A DNA stretch of 64,000 nt, taken from contig JAQMWT010000679.1 of assembly GCA_029834535.1 (NCBI GenBank), positions 62,001 through 126,000 of the forward strand, given 5' to 3'. Shown here in pieces: positions 63,226-64,000 of this stretch; within the stretch, counting starts at the first letter, position 1; each line of letters opens with the position of its first letter. The notes under the pieces are model-generated. The model had not been told where the DNA came from. It searched no databases and was given only the letters and a program-made list of their open reading frames with translations. The stretch is from Chrysophaeum taylorii. Its lineage: Eukaryota > Sar > Pelagophyceae > Pelagomonadales > Pelagomonadaceae. The position numbers were made by a program, and so were the translations under genes.

Positions 63226-64000
63226 ATGCTCCGCGACAGGGAAGGTGTCGTTGCTGTCGTGGCGCAGTCTTCGGGGTTGGCTGCAGCGTTCCCAACGATG
63301 CGCGAGCAGGGCGTGCGGCGGCTCGAGGAGGCGCTGGAGATGCGCGTGCGCGTGAGCGAGTCGTGCTTCCTGTCGACGGATCAGCTGACGCCCGAACGGC
63401 GGGGTCAGGAGCTGAACGCCGTGTTCGCCGACACGCGCGTCGCTTTGGTAGTATCGGCGATCGGGGGCGACGACGCTATCAGAGTGTTGCGGCACCTGGA
63501 CCTCGAGACGATCGCGAAGAATCCTAAGCCTTTTATGGGCTACAGCGACGCGACGTCTTTGCATCTGCTGCTGTTCGAGCTCGGCGTCCTCTCGCTGTAC
63601 GGCGGCGCCCTTTTGTGCCAATTCGGCGTGGGTGGGCCCGGCATGCACGCGTACACGCAGGAATCGTTGCTGACCGCGTTGTTCGGGCCGCGGGACGCGC
63701 CCGTTCCCGTGCGACCTTCCGACGCCTTCCTCGACGGCTACCTCGACTGGAGCGAGCCCAAAAATTTGAAAGTTGCGAAAGACCTCGAGGAAAATCCGGG
63801 CTGGGAGTGGCACAACTGCCCTCGCGCCGACTACGATACGAAGACGGGCATCCTCTGGGGGGGCTGCCTCGAGGTTTTGTTCAATCACCTCGCCGCGCGC
63901 GTATGCATCCCCGAGTCGGACCAGCTCGCTGGGGCCGTGCTCTTTGTCGAGACTTCCGAGGTCTTTCCCCCGTCTCATGTCGTCTACTCTTTTTTCCAGT
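63226..64000 (+). CDS. LD-carboxypeptidase (peptidase S66) family, 3' truncated by window
   Basis: Open from the ATG at 63226 to the window end (258 codons). Signature: VVAVVAQSSGLAAAFP, then GVRRLEEALEMRVRV, a VVSAIGGDDAIRVLRHLDLE block, FMGYSDATSLHLLLF with the nucleophile Ser in GYSD, LYGGALLCQFG and GILWGGCLEVLF. In bacteria the family trims murein tetrapeptides (LdcA) or inactivates microcin C-type nucleotide peptides (MccF). In algae it occurs as isolated genes of probable bacterial origin. The catalytic Glu and His lie beyond or near the end (VETSEVFPPS is seen). The sequence cttttttccag near 63988-63999 may be a splice acceptor or just coding. Confidence 0.85.
   Translation, partial: MLRDREGVVAVVAQSSGLAAAFPTMREQGVRRLEEALEMRVRVSESCFLSTDQLTPERRGQELNAVFADTRVALVVSAIGGDDAIRVLRHLDLETIAKNPKPFMGYSDATSLHLLLFELGVLSLYGGALLCQFGVGGPGMHAYTQESLLTALFGPRDAPVPVRPSDAFLDGYLDWSEPKNLKVAKDLEENPGWEWHNCPRADYDTKTGILWGGCLEVLFNHLAARVCIPESDQLAGAVLFVETSEVFPPSHVVYSFFQ

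Overview
The window is nuclear DNA from a eukaryotic microalga. It is GC-rich, and its genes are compact and often intron-poor. Where introns can be solved they are GT-AG and mostly 37-64 nt. Several proteins carry targeting signals typical of a secondary, red-lineage plastid: a glutaredoxin and an amino-acid transporter have a signal peptide followed by an ASAF-like motif, and an FKBP-like protein has a twin-arginine thylakoid-lumen leader. One large glycosyltransferase has a Pro/Thr/Ser linker of the kind common in stramenopile surface proteins. A photosynthetic stramenopile (pelagophyte-like) fits best, but this is inference and a haptophyte is not excluded.

Layout. 0-10.5 kb: end of a CgeB-like glycosyltransferase, plastid glutaredoxin, two tandem paralogous low-complexity proteins (the second with a SAM-like domain), an acyl-CoA synthetase (acyl-activating enzyme), a C1D/Rrp47-like exosome cofactor and a polyglutamine protein. 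10.5-13.9 kb: no convincing gene. 13.9-18.7 kb: coiled-coil/LOTUS-like protein, an ERICH2-like protein and a divergently transcribed membrane protein. 18.7-20.6 kb: spacer with repeat remnants. 20.6-25.7 kb: a 1631-aa beta-helix-repeat membrane protein whose first introns fall between repeats. 27-33.4 kb: amino-acid transporter, mitochondrial uL13, tail-anchored TPR protein, a PIF1/Helitron-type helicase relic, an unknown gene and a lumenal FKBP-like protein. 33.9-38.6 kb: an array of decayed PIF1-type helicase fragments in inverted and direct (about 1018-bp) repeats with a minisatellite. 40.4-50.3 kb: THEM6-like thioesterase, ankyrin protein, MoxR-type ATPase (frame-disrupted), a Ctr-HMA copper-transport fusion, aspartokinase and a Stc1-like double zinc-motif protein. 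50.3-64 kb: PH-like protein, a 1410-aa CD36 homologue, an ABHD14-like hydrolase, a five-exon GT2 glycosyltransferase of about 1.8 thousand residues, and the start of an LD-carboxypeptidase.

There are no operons. Neighbours form divergent pairs (16853/16916, 28598/28731) and tight tail-to-tail pairs (29414/29477, 50311/50348). Broad themes are metal and redox handling (glutaredoxin, Ctr-HMA), surface and lipid proteins (CD36, beta-helix receptor, GT2), plastid metabolism (aspartokinase, lumenal FKBP) and RNA-related factors (C1D, LOTUS, Stc1-like). These are family-level inferences from reading the sequence; no database search was run.
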